In this document: in pieces, positions 27,456 to 36,390 of the stretch
Position numbering within the stretch: the first letter of the stretch is position 1
Layout of the letters: every line of letters starts with the position of its first letter
NCBI RefSeq assembly: GCF_002869765.1
Contig: NZ_PNOR01000028.1
Location: 1 to 58,524, forward strand
DNA: 58,524 nt
Source of the DNA: Deinococcus planocerae
GTDB lineage: Bacteria > Deinococcota > Deinococci > Deinococcales > Deinococcaceae
Direction of reading: 5' to 3'
The notes under the pieces: model-generated
What the model was told of the DNA's origin: nothing
The model's input: the letters and a program-made list of their open reading frames with translations, nothing else
Databases searched by the model: none
Position numbers and translations under genes: made by a program

Positions 27456-28766
27456 ATGAAAAAGCTCCTGACCCTGACCGCCGCCCTGACCGCCCTGACC
27501 AGCTCCGCGAGCGCGGCCACCACCCTCCAGTACTGGCTGTGGGACGCCAACCAGCAGCCCGCCTACCAGCAGTGTGCGAACAACTTCACGAGGAAGAACC
27601 CCGACATCACGGTCAAGATCACCCAGAAGGGCTGGAACGACTACTGGACGGCCATCACGACGGGCTTTGTGAGCGGCACGGCGCCCGACGTGTTCACCAA
27701 CCACCTCGCGTACTTCCCCGAGTTCGCCCGGAACAACCAGCTCGTGGATTTAGGCCCCCTGATCAAGCGGGACAAGGTGGCGACGAACATCTACTACCCG
27801 GGCCTCGCGCAGCTCTGGACCAAGGACGGCAAGCGCTACGGGCTGCCCAAGGACTTCGATACGGTCGCCATCTTCTACAACGCCGACCTGCTGGCGAAGG
27901 CGGGGCTCAAGCCCGCGGACCTCGCCAACCTGACCTGGAACCCGAGAGACGGCGGCACCTGGCAGCGGACCATCGCGCGGCTGACTTTCGACAAGCAGGG
28001 GAACAACGGTCTCTCGCCGAAATTCAACAAGAGGCAGGTCGCCCAGTACGGCTACATGACCCCCTACGGGGCGGGCTTCAACGGCCAGACCGAGTGGGCC
28101 TTCTACACCGCCACGACCGGCTGGAAGCACAACAACGGCCTGTTCGGCACGAAGTACAACTACGACGACCCCCGCTTCGCCCAGACGATCCAGTGGCTCG
28201 CGGACCTCAACCTCAAGCAGGGGCTGATCCCGAGCTTCCAGGAGGTGCAGGCGAGCGGCGGCGACTCGCTCTTCCGCGCGGGCAAGGCCGCCATGGTGAC
28301 GAACGGGTCGTGGATGATCAGCGACTACACGACCAAGCTGCCCTTCAAGGTCGGCATCGCGCCGCTGCCCAAGGGCCCGGACGGCACCCGCAAGAGCATG
28401 TTCAACGGGCTGGCCGACTCGATCTGGGTGGGCTCCAAGAACCAGGACGCGGCGTGGAAGTGGGTCAAGTACCTCGCCTCGGCGGAGTGTCAGAACACCG
28501 TCGGGCGCACGGGCGTCGTGCTGCCCGCCATCCCCTCGGCGACCAACCTCGCCGTCGCGGCGCACAAGGCCCGGGGCGTGGACTCCAGCGTCTTCGTGAA
28601 TCAGGCCAAGGCCAAGAACGGCACCTTCCTCTTCCCGATCACCGACGCCGCCGCGCAGGTCAACGACATCATGACGAGCACCATGCAGCGGGTGTTCCTC
28701 GGTCAGGCCAAGGCCGCCGACGTCCTGGGGGACGCCAACGCTAAGGTCAACGCCCTGTTCAAGTAA
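27456..28766 (+). CDS. ABC sugar transporter substrate-binding protein
   Basis: The 436-residue family-1 solute-binding protein has a cleaved signal peptide (KKLLTLTAALTALTSSASA), then TTLQYWLWDANQQPAYQQ and features typical for sugar binding (GTAPDVFTNHL; YGLPKDFDTVAIFYNADLL; FRAGKAAMVTNGSWM). A lipobox cysteine is absent, so it is predicted to be soluble or envelope-bound by another means. CGGAGGG precedes the ATG. Operon context suggests alpha-galactosides such as melibiose or raffinose. Confidence 0.94.
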   Translation: MKKLLTLTAALTALTSSASAATTLQYWLWDANQQPAYQQCANNFTRKNPDITVKITQKGWNDYWTAITTGFVSGTAPDVFTNHLAYFPEFARNNQLVDLGPLIKRDKVATNIYYPGLAQLWTKDGKRYGLPKDFDTVAIFYNADLLAKAGLKPADLANLTWNPRDGGTWQRTIARLTFDKQGNNGLSPKFNKRQVAQYGYMTPYGAGFNGQTEWAFYTATTGWKHNNGLFGTKYNYDDPRFAQTIQWLADLNLKQGLIPSFQEVQASGGDSLFRAGKAAMVTNGSWMISDYTTKLPFKVGIAPLPKGPDGTRKSMFNGLADSIWVGSKNQDAAWKWVKYLASAECQNTVGRTGVVLPAIPSATNLAVAAHKARGVDSSVFVNQAKAKNGTFLFPITDAAAQVNDIMTSTMQRVFLGQAKAADVLGDANAKVNALFK

Positions 28767-28824
28767 GGTGAACCGGCGGGGGCTCCCGGTGCTCGCTGGG
28801 GGCCCTCCTCCCACCACGTGAGAA

Positions 28825-28836
28825 TTGAACGTTCAA
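28825..28836 (+). promoter_or_regulatory. LacI-type operator TTGAACGTTCAA
   Basis: A perfect 12-bp palindrome, identical to the core at 24431-24442, lies 36 bp before the GH4 gene. It implies that the GH4 gene has its own promoter controlled by the same repressor. Confidence 0.7.
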
Positions 28837-28871
28837 CACCTCGCCTCCCACTCTCCTTCAAAAGGTGTCCC

Positions 28872-30218
28872 ATGACCTCTCCCAAAATCGCCATGATCGG
28901 TGCGGGCAGCACCGTCTTTGCCAAGAACCTGCTCGGGGACATCCTGGGCTTTCCCGAACTCGCGGGGGCCGACGTGCGCCTCTTCGACATCGACCGGGAG
29001 CGGCTCGACGTGACCGAGCAGGTCGCCGGGCGGGTGGCGCGGACGCTCGGCGCGCGGCCCACCGTCACCGCCACGACCGACCGAGAGCGGGCGCTCGACG
29101 GGGCCGACTTCGTGATCAACATGATTCAGGTGGGCGGCTACAAGCCCGCCACCGTGACCGACTTCGAGGTCCCGAAGCGCTACGGCCTGCGCCAGACCAT
29201 CGCGGACACGCTGGGGGTGGGCGGCATCATGCGGGCGCTGCGCACCGTGCCCGTGCTGCTCGACATGAGCCGCGACATGGAGCGGCTGTGCCCGGACACG
29301 CTGCACCTGAACTACGTCAACCCGATGGCGATGAACATCTGGGGCCTCGCGCGGCAGACCCCCATCAAGACGGTCGGGCTGTGCCACTCGGTGCAGCACA
29401 CGGCCTACGAGCTGTCGCAAGACCTCGGCATCCCGGTCGAGGAGATCGACTTCCTCTGCGCGGGGATCAACCACATGGCCTTTTACCTGAAGTTCGAGCA
29501 CCGGGGCGAGGACCTCTACCCCCGGCTGATGGAGCTGGCCGAGTCCGGCAACGTTCCGGCCTGGAACCGGGTGCGCTACGAGATGCTGCGGCGGCTCGGG
29601 TACTTCGTCACGGAGTCGAGCGAGCACTTCTCGGAGTACGTGCCGTACTTCATCAAGCGGGGGCGCGAGGACCTCGTGGAGCGGTTCAACGTGCCGCTGG
29701 ACGAGTACCCGCGCCGCTGTGAGGTGCAGATCGAGGGCTGGGAGACGCTGCGGGAGAAATTGCAGGACAAGGACGCGCCGCTGGAGGTCAAGCGCAGCGT
29801 GGAGTACGGCTCCCTGATCATTCACAGCATGGTGACCGGGCAGCCGCGCGTGATCTACGGCAACGTGATGAACAGCCCCCAGGGCGGCAGCGCGGGCAAA
29901 TTGATCACCAACCTGCCCGACGAGTGCAGCGTGGAAGTTCCCTGCCTGGTGGACCGCCAGGGCATCCAGCCCACCCGCGTCGGGCGGATTCCGCCGCAGC
30001 TCGCCGCCCTGATGCAGACGAACATCAACGTGCAAGCTCTCACGGTCGAAGCCCTCGTCACCGGCAAGCGCGAGCACATCTACCACGCGGCGATGCTCGA
30101 TCCCCACACCGCCGCCGAACTCGACCTCGACCAGATCTGGGCCCTGGTGGACGACCTGCTCGCCGAGCACGGCGACTGGGTGCCCCAGGAACTGCGCACG
30201 GAGCTGGCGGCGGACTGA
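28872..30218 (+). CDS. melA: Alpha-galactosidase, glycoside hydrolase family 4
   Basis: The 448-residue protein is a full-length GH4 enzyme: NAD-binding MIGAGSTVFAKNLLGD (residues about 8-23), LFDIDRERL, NYVNPMAMNIW, the metal-binding CHSVQHTAYEL motif with Cys and His, and AGINHMAFYL. These NAD- and Mn-dependent enzymes act by oxidation-elimination. CHSV is typical of MelA-type alpha-galactosidases. ATG 28872 follows AAAGGTG. It is the catabolic end of the LacI-controlled locus and would split imported alpha-galactosides in the cytosol. Confidence 0.93.
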   Translation: MTSPKIAMIGAGSTVFAKNLLGDILGFPELAGADVRLFDIDRERLDVTEQVAGRVARTLGARPTVTATTDRERALDGADFVINMIQVGGYKPATVTDFEVPKRYGLRQTIADTLGVGGIMRALRTVPVLLDMSRDMERLCPDTLHLNYVNPMAMNIWGLARQTPIKTVGLCHSVQHTAYELSQDLGIPVEEIDFLCAGINHMAFYLKFEHRGEDLYPRLMELAESGNVPAWNRVRYEMLRRLGYFVTESSEHFSEYVPYFIKRGREDLVERFNVPLDEYPRRCEVQIEGWETLREKLQDKDAPLEVKRSVEYGSLIIHSMVTGQPRVIYGNVMNSPQGGSAGKLITNLPDECSVEVPCLVDRQGIQPTRVGRIPPQLAALMQTNINVQALTVEALVTGKREHIYHAAMLDPHTAAELDLDQIWALVDDLLAEHGDWVPQELRTELAAD

Positions 30219-30574
30219 GAGCCTGTCTGGAAAACGTCTCGGAGGGTGTCCCCGAAAGGTCACCCTCCCCGGTCCCCTGATCTGTGCATCTCGGCCCGGT
30301 GGGTGACCGGCCCCTGCGCCCGTCGAGGCATCGTGGATGCCAGGGTGCCACCTTCTGCGTCAAACGTGGCGGGGGGTCGTGGCGCCTGTTCCCCTCTGGA
30401 AGACGGTGGGCGACTCTTTCCGGCGGTGGAAGCACGGTGGGTTGTGGGAGCGCCGCGTCGGTGTGCTCCGGGCGCAGACACGCCAGGCCCGGGGACGAAA
30501 CGCCGTGCCGAACGCCGACAGAGTGGAGTCGAGGAGCGTGAAGACCTCGCTCCCCGGGGAGCCACGCGGACAGG
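30219..30574. other. Gene-free convergent stretch with hairpin
   Basis: GGAGGGTG (30241-30248) pairs with CACCCTCC (30261-30268) just after the GH4 gene and is the likely terminator, though without a T tract. No gene is supported in the rest of the stretch, up to the 3' end of the convergent transglycosylase gene. Confidence 0.5.
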
Positions 30575-31309
30575 CTACCGGGGGAGAGCCGCGTCGAACA
30601 CGATGAGCCCCCCTCCAGACGATTTCGCCGGGGGCTGGGCGGCGCTGTAGATGATCAAACTCTGGCGGGGACCCGGTTCGGCGACGGCCACGGGCGGCGC
30701 GGAAGGTCTGACGCGCGGGAGCGGTGACTGACGAGGGGGCGGCGTGGCCTGAGCACGGCTGGCCTGCGGCGGCGTGACCAGCGGCGGTTTCGGTCCGGCG
30801 GGCGGACGGGCTGGAGCCGGGCCCGCTGCCACCGGCACGCCGCGGCCAGGACCGACCGTGGCGCCTGCGGCGAAGTGCGGGTAGACGCCGAGCACCTTGC
30901 GCACGTACGCCTGGGTCTCCGCGTAGGGCGGCACACCCTGGTAGCGCTGGACGGCTCCGGGCCCGGCATTGTACGCGGCCAGGGCGTGGGTCCAGTTCTG
31001 AAACTGGTCCCACATCTGGCGAAGGTACCGGGCGGCTCCGTACACGTTCTGATGCGGATCGTGCGGATCGACGCCCAGGGCGGCGGCGGTCTTGGGCATC
31101 AGTTGCCCCAGGCCCAGGGCGCCCACCGGACTGACCGCGTTGGTGCAGAAATGACTCTCGGTCCACAGGAGGGCGCGGAGCAGTCCCTGGTCGATGCCGA
31201 ACGTTTTGGCCGAGCGCTGGACCGATGCCTGAACGTCCGGACTCAGCGGGCCGCAGGCCAGGGCGGGGGAACAACCTCCGCACAGCAGCAGCCAAAGGGC
31301 GCGGTTCAT
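30575..31309 (-). CDS. Lytic transglycosylase, VirB1-like, with Pro-rich tail
   Basis: The 244-residue exported protein has a signal peptide ([20 protein letters not shown]) and an SLT fold (residues about 20-145). The catalytic Glu is in ALLWTESHF, followed by [32 protein letters not shown] and [12 protein letters not shown] Pro/Ala-rich linker follows and the protein ends with two short beta-like strands (SLIIYSAAQ and [11 protein letters not shown]). TAAGCT seven bases before the ATG suggests a leaderless mRNA. In a secretion context it would open peptidoglycan locally. Confidence 0.88.
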   Translation of the reverse strand: MNRALWLLLCGGCSPALACGPLSPDVQASVQRSAKTFGIDQGLLRALLWTESHFCTNAVSPVGALGLGQLMPKTAAALGVDPHDPHQNVYGAARYLRQMWDQFQNWTHALAAYNAGPGAVQRYQGVPPYAETQAYVRKVLGVYPHFAAGATVGPGRGVPVAAGPAPARPPAGPKPPLVTPPQASRAQATPPPRQSPLPRVRPSAPPVAVAEPGPRQSLIIYSAAQPPAKSSGGGLIVFDAALPR

Positions 31310-31316
31310 GCGCCGG

Positions 31317-31322
31317 AGCTTA
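31317..31322 (-). promoter_or_regulatory. -10 element TAAGCT, leaderless-type
   Basis: On the - strand TAAGCT fits TANNNT and is followed by seven bases and then the transglycosylase ATG at 31309. No ribosome site is visible. Confidence 0.4.
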
Positions 31323-31548
31323 GGGGACCGGCTGGCGGCGAAGCGGTATTGCGCCACATCCCCGGCGACCGGGGGCCCTGGCCTGGCCCGGCGCCGGGCC
31401 GCGACCGACGCTCGCCCAGCCGACGGCCCCGCGCACGGAGGCACGCCCGCGCCCCACCGCAAAGGAGGCCGTCTGGTGAAGGGTGACCGGGCTGGGCCGT
31501 GTGCGATTTTGCCCCGCGAGGGGTCCGGCCTGCGTCCACCCTGTCCCC

Positions 31549-31869
31549 ATGACGACTTCGAACCTGTCGCGGTTGCCGGTGGCCCGTCCCGGCATTGGCC
31601 CGGTTCACGCCCTGCTGGCCCTGGGGACGGCCCTGACCCTGCTGGGCGTGAGCGTGGCCGCGCTGCCGGTGGCGCTGCACCTGGCGCTGGCCTGCGTCCT
31701 GCCACGCCGCACCGAGGGGCAGACCATACGCGCCATCGTGCTGCTCTCGGTCACGGCGGCGTCGGCGGCCTGGGCCGCCGCAGGGGGCGTGGTGTGCGGC
31801 GACGGCTGGGCGCTGCTGGCCGCCAGCCTCTATCTGGGCGGCCTGAGCGTGCTGACGTTGCGGCGCTGA
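31549..31869 (+). CDS. Small membrane protein
   Basis: The 106-residue product has about three hydrophobic helices ([57 protein letters not shown]). It ends with a basic LRR. Its start follows CTGTCCCC with only a weak upstream GAGGGG. It is divergent from the VirB1-like gene, and size and topology recall VirB2/VirB3-type components, but nothing specific supports that. Confidence 0.5.
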   Translation: MTTSNLSRLPVARPGIGPVHALLALGTALTLLGVSVAALPVALHLALACVLPRRTEGQTIRAIVLLSVTAASAAWAAAGGVVCGDGWALLAASLYLGGLSVLTLRR

Positions 31870-32353
31870 CTCCCACGGCGGTGGGTCGAGGACGAATCCG
31901 GGCGAGGCGAGCGGCGAACCGCCCCGGAGGCGTGGGGCAGGACGAGTCCGGGGGAAGCGACCCCCCGGTTTCGCCTGGACGCCTGTGGCCTTCACGGGTG
32001 ATGGCGAGCTGAGGGCCAAGGCGGGAGTCGGAACACAACCCCGCGTCGGGAAGCCAGCTCGCGTTGGACGGCACCCTGCCGCTCCTGCCGCAGCTCATTT
32101 TCTGTGCTCAGTCCCCAGCCGTGAGGTGGTCTTGGGCACTCGACCTGCCATTTGGCCGGGAGGAGAGGCAAGGAATCCGGCGATCAGGACAGGACCGGCA
32201 GGATTTCGCGGCACCTGCGGGTCGAGCGCCCGTCACCGTGCCGACGTCAGTGCGACCCCGCCGAGCCCGGTTCCGGTCCCGTGACGGCTTACCGGGCGCC
32301 TCGCACAGCCGCGCCGTGTGGTCACCCGACACGGGTGGTGCGGAAGCCGGGGC
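31870..32353. other. Gene-free stretch
   Basis: No frame here has protein character, and no strong repeat or terminator was recognised. It lies between the small membrane protein and the convergent Pro-rich protein. Confidence 0.4.
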
Positions 32354-33367
32354 TCAGGGTGCGCGGTCGGTGTCGGCGCTGAGCGCCCCCGTGGACTGCA
32401 CGATCAGGTCGGACCCACCCGCGTCGGCACCCGCGCCGCTGGGCGCGAAGGTGGACAGGGGCCCGGCCTGTTCGGTGGCCGCCGGGCGGTCGCCCTCATA
32501 CACCACGAGTGGAGCCAACGTGACCTGTGCCTCAGCCGCCGGCTGGGCCGTCACACGCGCGGGCGGAGGCGGGGCCGGACGTGGGGAGGGGGCCTCCTGC
32601 CGGGCCGGTGGCGAGGCCAGCGCCGCGGAAGGGGCTGGCCCGCTCTGCGTGGCCGGGCGGGGGCGGCGCGGCGGGGTCTGTGACCCACGGTTGGCCGCAG
32701 GCGGGGGCGCCGCAGCCTGCGCCTGCACCCTGCGGGATGGGGCTGGCGGTGAGGGCGCCACCACCGGGGTCGGCGTGGCCGGACGGGGACGTGCGACGGG
32801 CACGGACGGCGTGATGACCGGCTTCGGGGCCGCGGCTGGTCGCCGTGGCGTCGCCGGGGCCCGGGCCTGCACCGCCGCGGAGCCCCCCCCGGCGGCTGGG
32901 GTGGGCGCCGTGACGGGCGTGGGCCTCGTTCCCGTCACCGGGGGGGCGGAGGGCGCCGGAGACGTCACGGCGACGGTGGGGCGAGGGGCAGGCGTGGTCG
33001 CTGGGGCGGTGACCGGAGACGGGGCCGCCCCCGGACCCGTGCGGGTGATCCGGTCGGTCGCCTCGCGCTCCGGCATCGGCGCACCCCACATCAGGGCGCC
33101 GAGCAGGGCCGCGCCCCACACGCGCCGCGCCGTGACCGCCGGTGGACTCGACAGCGGCGAGCCGTGCCACACCCCCTCCTGCGGTGGTCGTGGACCCGCG
33201 GGCAGAGCGAACGTGGCGATGACCCGGGCGTACACCTCGGGATGCCGGAGTTCCAGTTCGTCCAGGGCCACGGCGAACTCGGGCGAGCGTTCGTCGGGAA
33301 GCGCCGCACCCAGCACCCCCTCGGCGGCGCGGCGGGTCGCAAGGTCGACAGGCGTCAGGATGTCCAC
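32354..33367 (-). CDS. Pro/Ala-rich envelope protein with short N-terminal folded part
   Basis: The product is about 337 residues from GTG 33367, chosen for GGAGGG at 33371-33376. The N-terminal 60 residues look helical and folded (ATRRAAEGVLGAALPDERSP, ALDELELRHPEVYARVIATF). A weak membrane segment (RVWGAALLGALMWG) follows, then about 200 residues of Pro/Ala/Thr linker. The C-terminus has short hydrophobic strands (APLVVYEGD, SDLIVQS) resembling the tails of the transglycosylase and the VirB10-like protein. The N-terminal layout recalls an anti-sigma or VirB10-type anchor; function unknown. Confidence 0.6.
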   Translation of the reverse strand: MDILTPVDLATRRAAEGVLGAALPDERSPEFAVALDELELRHPEVYARVIATFALPAGPRPPQEGVWHGSPLSSPPAVTARRVWGAALLGALMWGAPMPEREATDRITRTGPGAAPSPVTAPATTPAPRPTVAVTSPAPSAPPVTGTRPTPVTAPTPAAGGGSAAVQARAPATPRRPAAAPKPVITPSVPVARPRPATPTPVVAPSPPAPSRRVQAQAAAPPPAANRGSQTPPRRPRPATQSGPAPSAALASPPARQEAPSPRPAPPPPARVTAQPAAEAQVTLAPLVVYEGDRPAATEQAGPLSTFAPSGAGADAGGSDLIVQSTGALSADTDRAP

Positions 33368-33410
33368 GGTCCCTCCAGTGTCCCTTCCGCTGGGCACGTT
33401 GCTCGTGACA

Positions 33411-33424
33411 GTTCACTATAAACT
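33411..33424. promoter_or_regulatory. Overlapping divergent -10 elements
   Basis: TTCACTATAAACT holds TATAAA/TAAACT (33417-33424) on the + strand and TATAGT (33415-33420 complement) on the - strand. It lies between the Pro-rich gene and the VirD4-like gene. The overlap means the two promoters compete. Confidence 0.45.
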
Positions 33425-33446
33425 ACGGCTGTGACCCGGGCAGGAC

Positions 33447-35441
33447 GTGTCCTCGCGAACAACGGCCAAGGGTGCCGGACCTGAGCAGGCGGTGAACGGC
33501 GTGCCGTGGTCGTGGCTGCTGGCCCTGGGCAGCCTGGCTGCCGACCCGGCGGGAGCCACCGGGCGCTGGGTCTGGGTGTCTGGTCTCGTCCTGGGTCTGC
33601 TCGCCGGACTGTGGTGGCTCCGGAGCCCCGCCGCCCGCCGGTCCGCCCGGACCTTCTGGGAGTACCGGCGGCCAGGTCGCCTCGCGCGCGGCTACCTGGG
33701 CGTGATCCAGCCGGGCGTGGCCCTGCGGCCAGAAGAGAACCAGCGCTGTCAGCATATGCTGGTGGAGGCCCGGACGCCCGCCGAGGTAGCCGAGCGGTAC
33801 GTTCAGCCGAACCTGCTGCTCGACGCCCACGAGGGCGTGAGTGTGGTGATGTTCGACCTCGGGGCGGAGGCGCCCGCCGATCTGCGCCCGCTGCTGCCCG
33901 CCTTCGTGCCGGGACATGACGTGCAGGTGTTCGCGCCGTATGAGCCGTTCACCCTGCACTTCCCGCTGCTGGCCGGAATCCGGAGCGAGGACGACGCGGC
34001 TGGGCTGGCCGCCGCGCTGATCCCGGGCTCGGCGGCGGGTGCCCCGCTGGCGCTGCGGGCCGAGCGCGCCCTGCTGGAAGGGTTGCTGCTGGACGGCGGC
34101 CTGCGCTCAGGCGGCCTGGGCGACCTGCTCGCGCTGGCCCGGGCCGGGCCCGACGCCCTGAGCGTGCATCTGGCCCAGGCGGCCCGGCCCGCCCGGCAAC
34201 GCACCCACCTGTATTTCAGCCTGCGGCACGAGCAGCAGACCAGCCTGGCGAGCGCGCTGGCCCGCACCCTGGCCGCCTTCGGGGACGGGGCCGTGGACCG
34301 GGCGACCCGGTCCGCAGAGCGGCCCGGCGCCGAACTCGACCTGGCGGGCGCGCTGACCCGGCCCGCCGCCGTCTACCTGCGCCTCCCGCCGGCGGTGGCC
34401 GGCACGGAGTCGGGGCGGGCGCTGCTGCGGGCGCTGCGACACACGGTGCTGCGGACCCTGCGGCAGGCCGGAACCCAGACGGGAGGAGCCCCCCCCCAGC
34501 ATGTCAGCGTGTACCTGCCGGGACCGCTGGAGGGCGACACGCCGCTGCCGGACCTGGCTCCCGATCTCGCCGCGCTGCGCCTGACCCGGGTGGCCTGCCA
34601 CCTGGTCCGGCGGCCCGACCCGTCGCCCCGGGCCCGACCGGAGACAGGGCTGGTCGGGCACACCCTGCGGCTGGGGGCACCGCCCCACCGGCCCGCCGAG
34701 CTGTGGCTGGCCGACGGGCGGCACACGCGGGTGTGGCTGCCGGGCCCGCGTGAGCGGCGGCTGGGCCCGGTGTCCAACCCGCTGTTCGGCGCCTGGCGTC
34801 GGCTGCGGGCCGTTGCGGCGCCGGAAGGACTGGACCTGACGCGGGATCTCGTCTTGCGTCACCAACTGGCCGACCGGGCCGAGCGGGTCGCGCGGACTCC
34901 GGGCGGCCAGGATGCGAAGCTGCTGGAGGCCGCCTTCCTGGAGTGGATCGACCGGCGGATTCACGCCGGGCCGTCCGGGGCGCCGCAGGATGCACCCCAG
35001 GCCCAGGCCGAGCGGTGGGTGGGGCAGGGTTGGCTGGCGTCCGCGGGTCCGCACGCGCCGCCCGTCCTCACGCGGGGCGGCCTGGAACTGCTGGGCCCGG
35101 ACCGCGAGCGGGCGTGGGCGGCCCTGCCCCCCACAGTCCTGCCCGCCCCATCGCCGCTCCCCCCTCGCCCGGAGCCGCAGGATCAGGAGGTCGAGAATCC
35201 GGTGCTGGCCCGCCACAGCCGCCTGCTGGCCCTGCTGGCCCAGCACCGTGACCTCACTCCCGCCCAGTTCGTGGCGCTGACCGACCTGCCCGAGACCACG
35301 GTCCGCCGTGACCTGGGGATTTTGGAGGCCAGCGGTCAGGTACGCAGCACCCGCACGGCGGGCAAGCGGTATTTCCGCCTGGTGTCCGCTCAGGGAGCCG
35401 AAGACCGGAACGACGCCGCGACCCGGCAGCACGACGACTGA
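33447..35441 (+). CDS. VirD4/TraG-like protein lacking Walker motifs, with C-terminal winged helix
   Basis: The 664-residue protein has an N-terminal membrane hairpin (residues about 20-58) and the general order of VirD4 coupling proteins. HMLVEARTPAEVAERYVQPNLL (103-124) lies where the P-loop should be. VSVVMFDLGAEA, then VQVFAPYEPFTLHFPLLAGI follow, and QHVSVYLPGPLEG (351-363) is at the Walker B position. Neither GKS/T nor DE is present, so ATPase activity is unlikely. Residues about 595-650 form a DeoR-like winged helix (LTPAQFVALTDLPETTVRRDL). GTG 33447 is a tentative start; GTG 33492 is possible. Confidence 0.55.
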   Translation: MSSRTTAKGAGPEQAVNGVPWSWLLALGSLAADPAGATGRWVWVSGLVLGLLAGLWWLRSPAARRSARTFWEYRRPGRLARGYLGVIQPGVALRPEENQRCQHMLVEARTPAEVAERYVQPNLLLDAHEGVSVVMFDLGAEAPADLRPLLPAFVPGHDVQVFAPYEPFTLHFPLLAGIRSEDDAAGLAAALIPGSAAGAPLALRAERALLEGLLLDGGLRSGGLGDLLALARAGPDALSVHLAQAARPARQRTHLYFSLRHEQQTSLASALARTLAAFGDGAVDRATRSAERPGAELDLAGALTRPAAVYLRLPPAVAGTESGRALLRALRHTVLRTLRQAGTQTGGAPPQHVSVYLPGPLEGDTPLPDLAPDLAALRLTRVACHLVRRPDPSPRARPETGLVGHTLRLGAPPHRPAELWLADGRHTRVWLPGPRERRLGPVSNPLFGAWRRLRAVAAPEGLDLTRDLVLRHQLADRAERVARTPGGQDAKLLEAAFLEWIDRRIHAGPSGAPQDAPQAQAERWVGQGWLASAGPHAPPVLTRGGLELLGPDRERAWAALPPTVLPAPSPLPPRPEPQDQEVENPVLARHSRLLALLAQHRDLTPAQFVALTDLPETTVRRDLGILEASGQVRSTRTAGKRYFRLVSAQGAEDRNDAATRQHDD

Positions 35442-36390
35442 AGGGAGTCTCGGTCCCCGGGCGTGCCGGACGGTGTGGCGGGCCGTGGCGCAGGCCCCGC
35501 ACCCACCCCCCCGGGGTCCCACCCCGGTCGACCCCTCTCCGGGAACTGTGGGACCGGCAAAGACCCCGGGGGGAAGGGGAGGGGCCCCTGCTGGTGTACG
35601 TCGCCGCCCCCGCCCGACGCGGGGTTCTGTTCCAGGTTCGTCTTGACCACCCCTCGGTTGCCCACGAGAGCGGACCTCTCCGGGCGAGCTGCCGGGGAGA
35701 CCGGTCCTCCCCCCCCCCCGCGCGGACACGGACCACGGCGGCAGGTGAGGGCAGCCGACCGTTGCTCAAGGTGGCCTGCGCCGCTGGCGGATGGCCTGCG
35801 CCGGTCGGGGCCTGGGCAGTGGGGGATCCGCCACGACCCGCCACGCCGTGCTGGGGGGGCTCGGGCCCCCGGCGGACGGGCTGACCGGGCCGCCACTCGT
35901 CCGCCACGGGGGCTCATTTGCCTCATGTGGTGGGTGAGCGACCCCTCATGGCGGATTTCTACAGTCGCCCCAAGACCCACAGCTCGCCGCCCGCAGCTCC
36001 CCGGACCCCGGAGGTCGGAGGCTTTCCACGCCTTCGCCGCCCGCCCTTCTCCCAGAGACCCGCTCAGGAGGTGAACCATGTGGGACCATCACCGCGCCGC
36101 CCCAGGCCGCCAGACCCCGCATGGGGGAGGGCGCAGATGTTCGAGTTGAGCTTTTCCACGGGCAGCGCGGCGCGGCGGGTGTCCGGCAGCGTCCGGACGG
36201 ACCAGTCCGCCCCCCCGGCCCCAGCATCTGTGGGAGCGGCACCCATGGGGGCGGTCGCCGACCCGGTTCAGGCCCCGACCCCACCCTTCCTTCCACTGGT
36301 CACCCCCTTCCCCAGGACCGGTTGAGCGCCGGTGGGCTTTTGCCCGGGGCGGCGCCGGTGGGCATGCTGTACTCGTCGCGGGAGGCCAGG
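35442..36390. other. Gene-poor stretch before the PLD-like gene
   Basis: About 950 bp without a convincing long gene. The best translation signal is AGGAGGTGA at 36066-36074 before ATG 36078, which opens only 23 codons. A GGGAGG (36124-36129) stands before ATG 36137, which opens 62 codons of Ala/Pro/Ser-rich sequence. Everything else looks noncoding. Confidence 0.4.
36078..36149 (+). CDS. Possible 23-residue mini-gene with strong ribosome site
   Basis: ATG 36078 has a near-perfect Shine-Dalgarno (AGGAGGTGA) with the same GAGGTGAACC-ATG context as the real gene at 54685. The encoded peptide (MWDHHRAAPG... ending GRRCSS) is His/Arg-rich with a terminal cysteine. It could be a real small protein, a leader peptide, or the start of a frameshifted gene. 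Confidence 0.25.
   Translation: MWDHHRAAPGRQTPHGGGRRCSS

Noticed and set aside
35463..36074. 203-codon + strand frame
   Set aside because: Composition (Pro/Arg/Gly/Ser) and lack of start signal suggest noncoding DNA.
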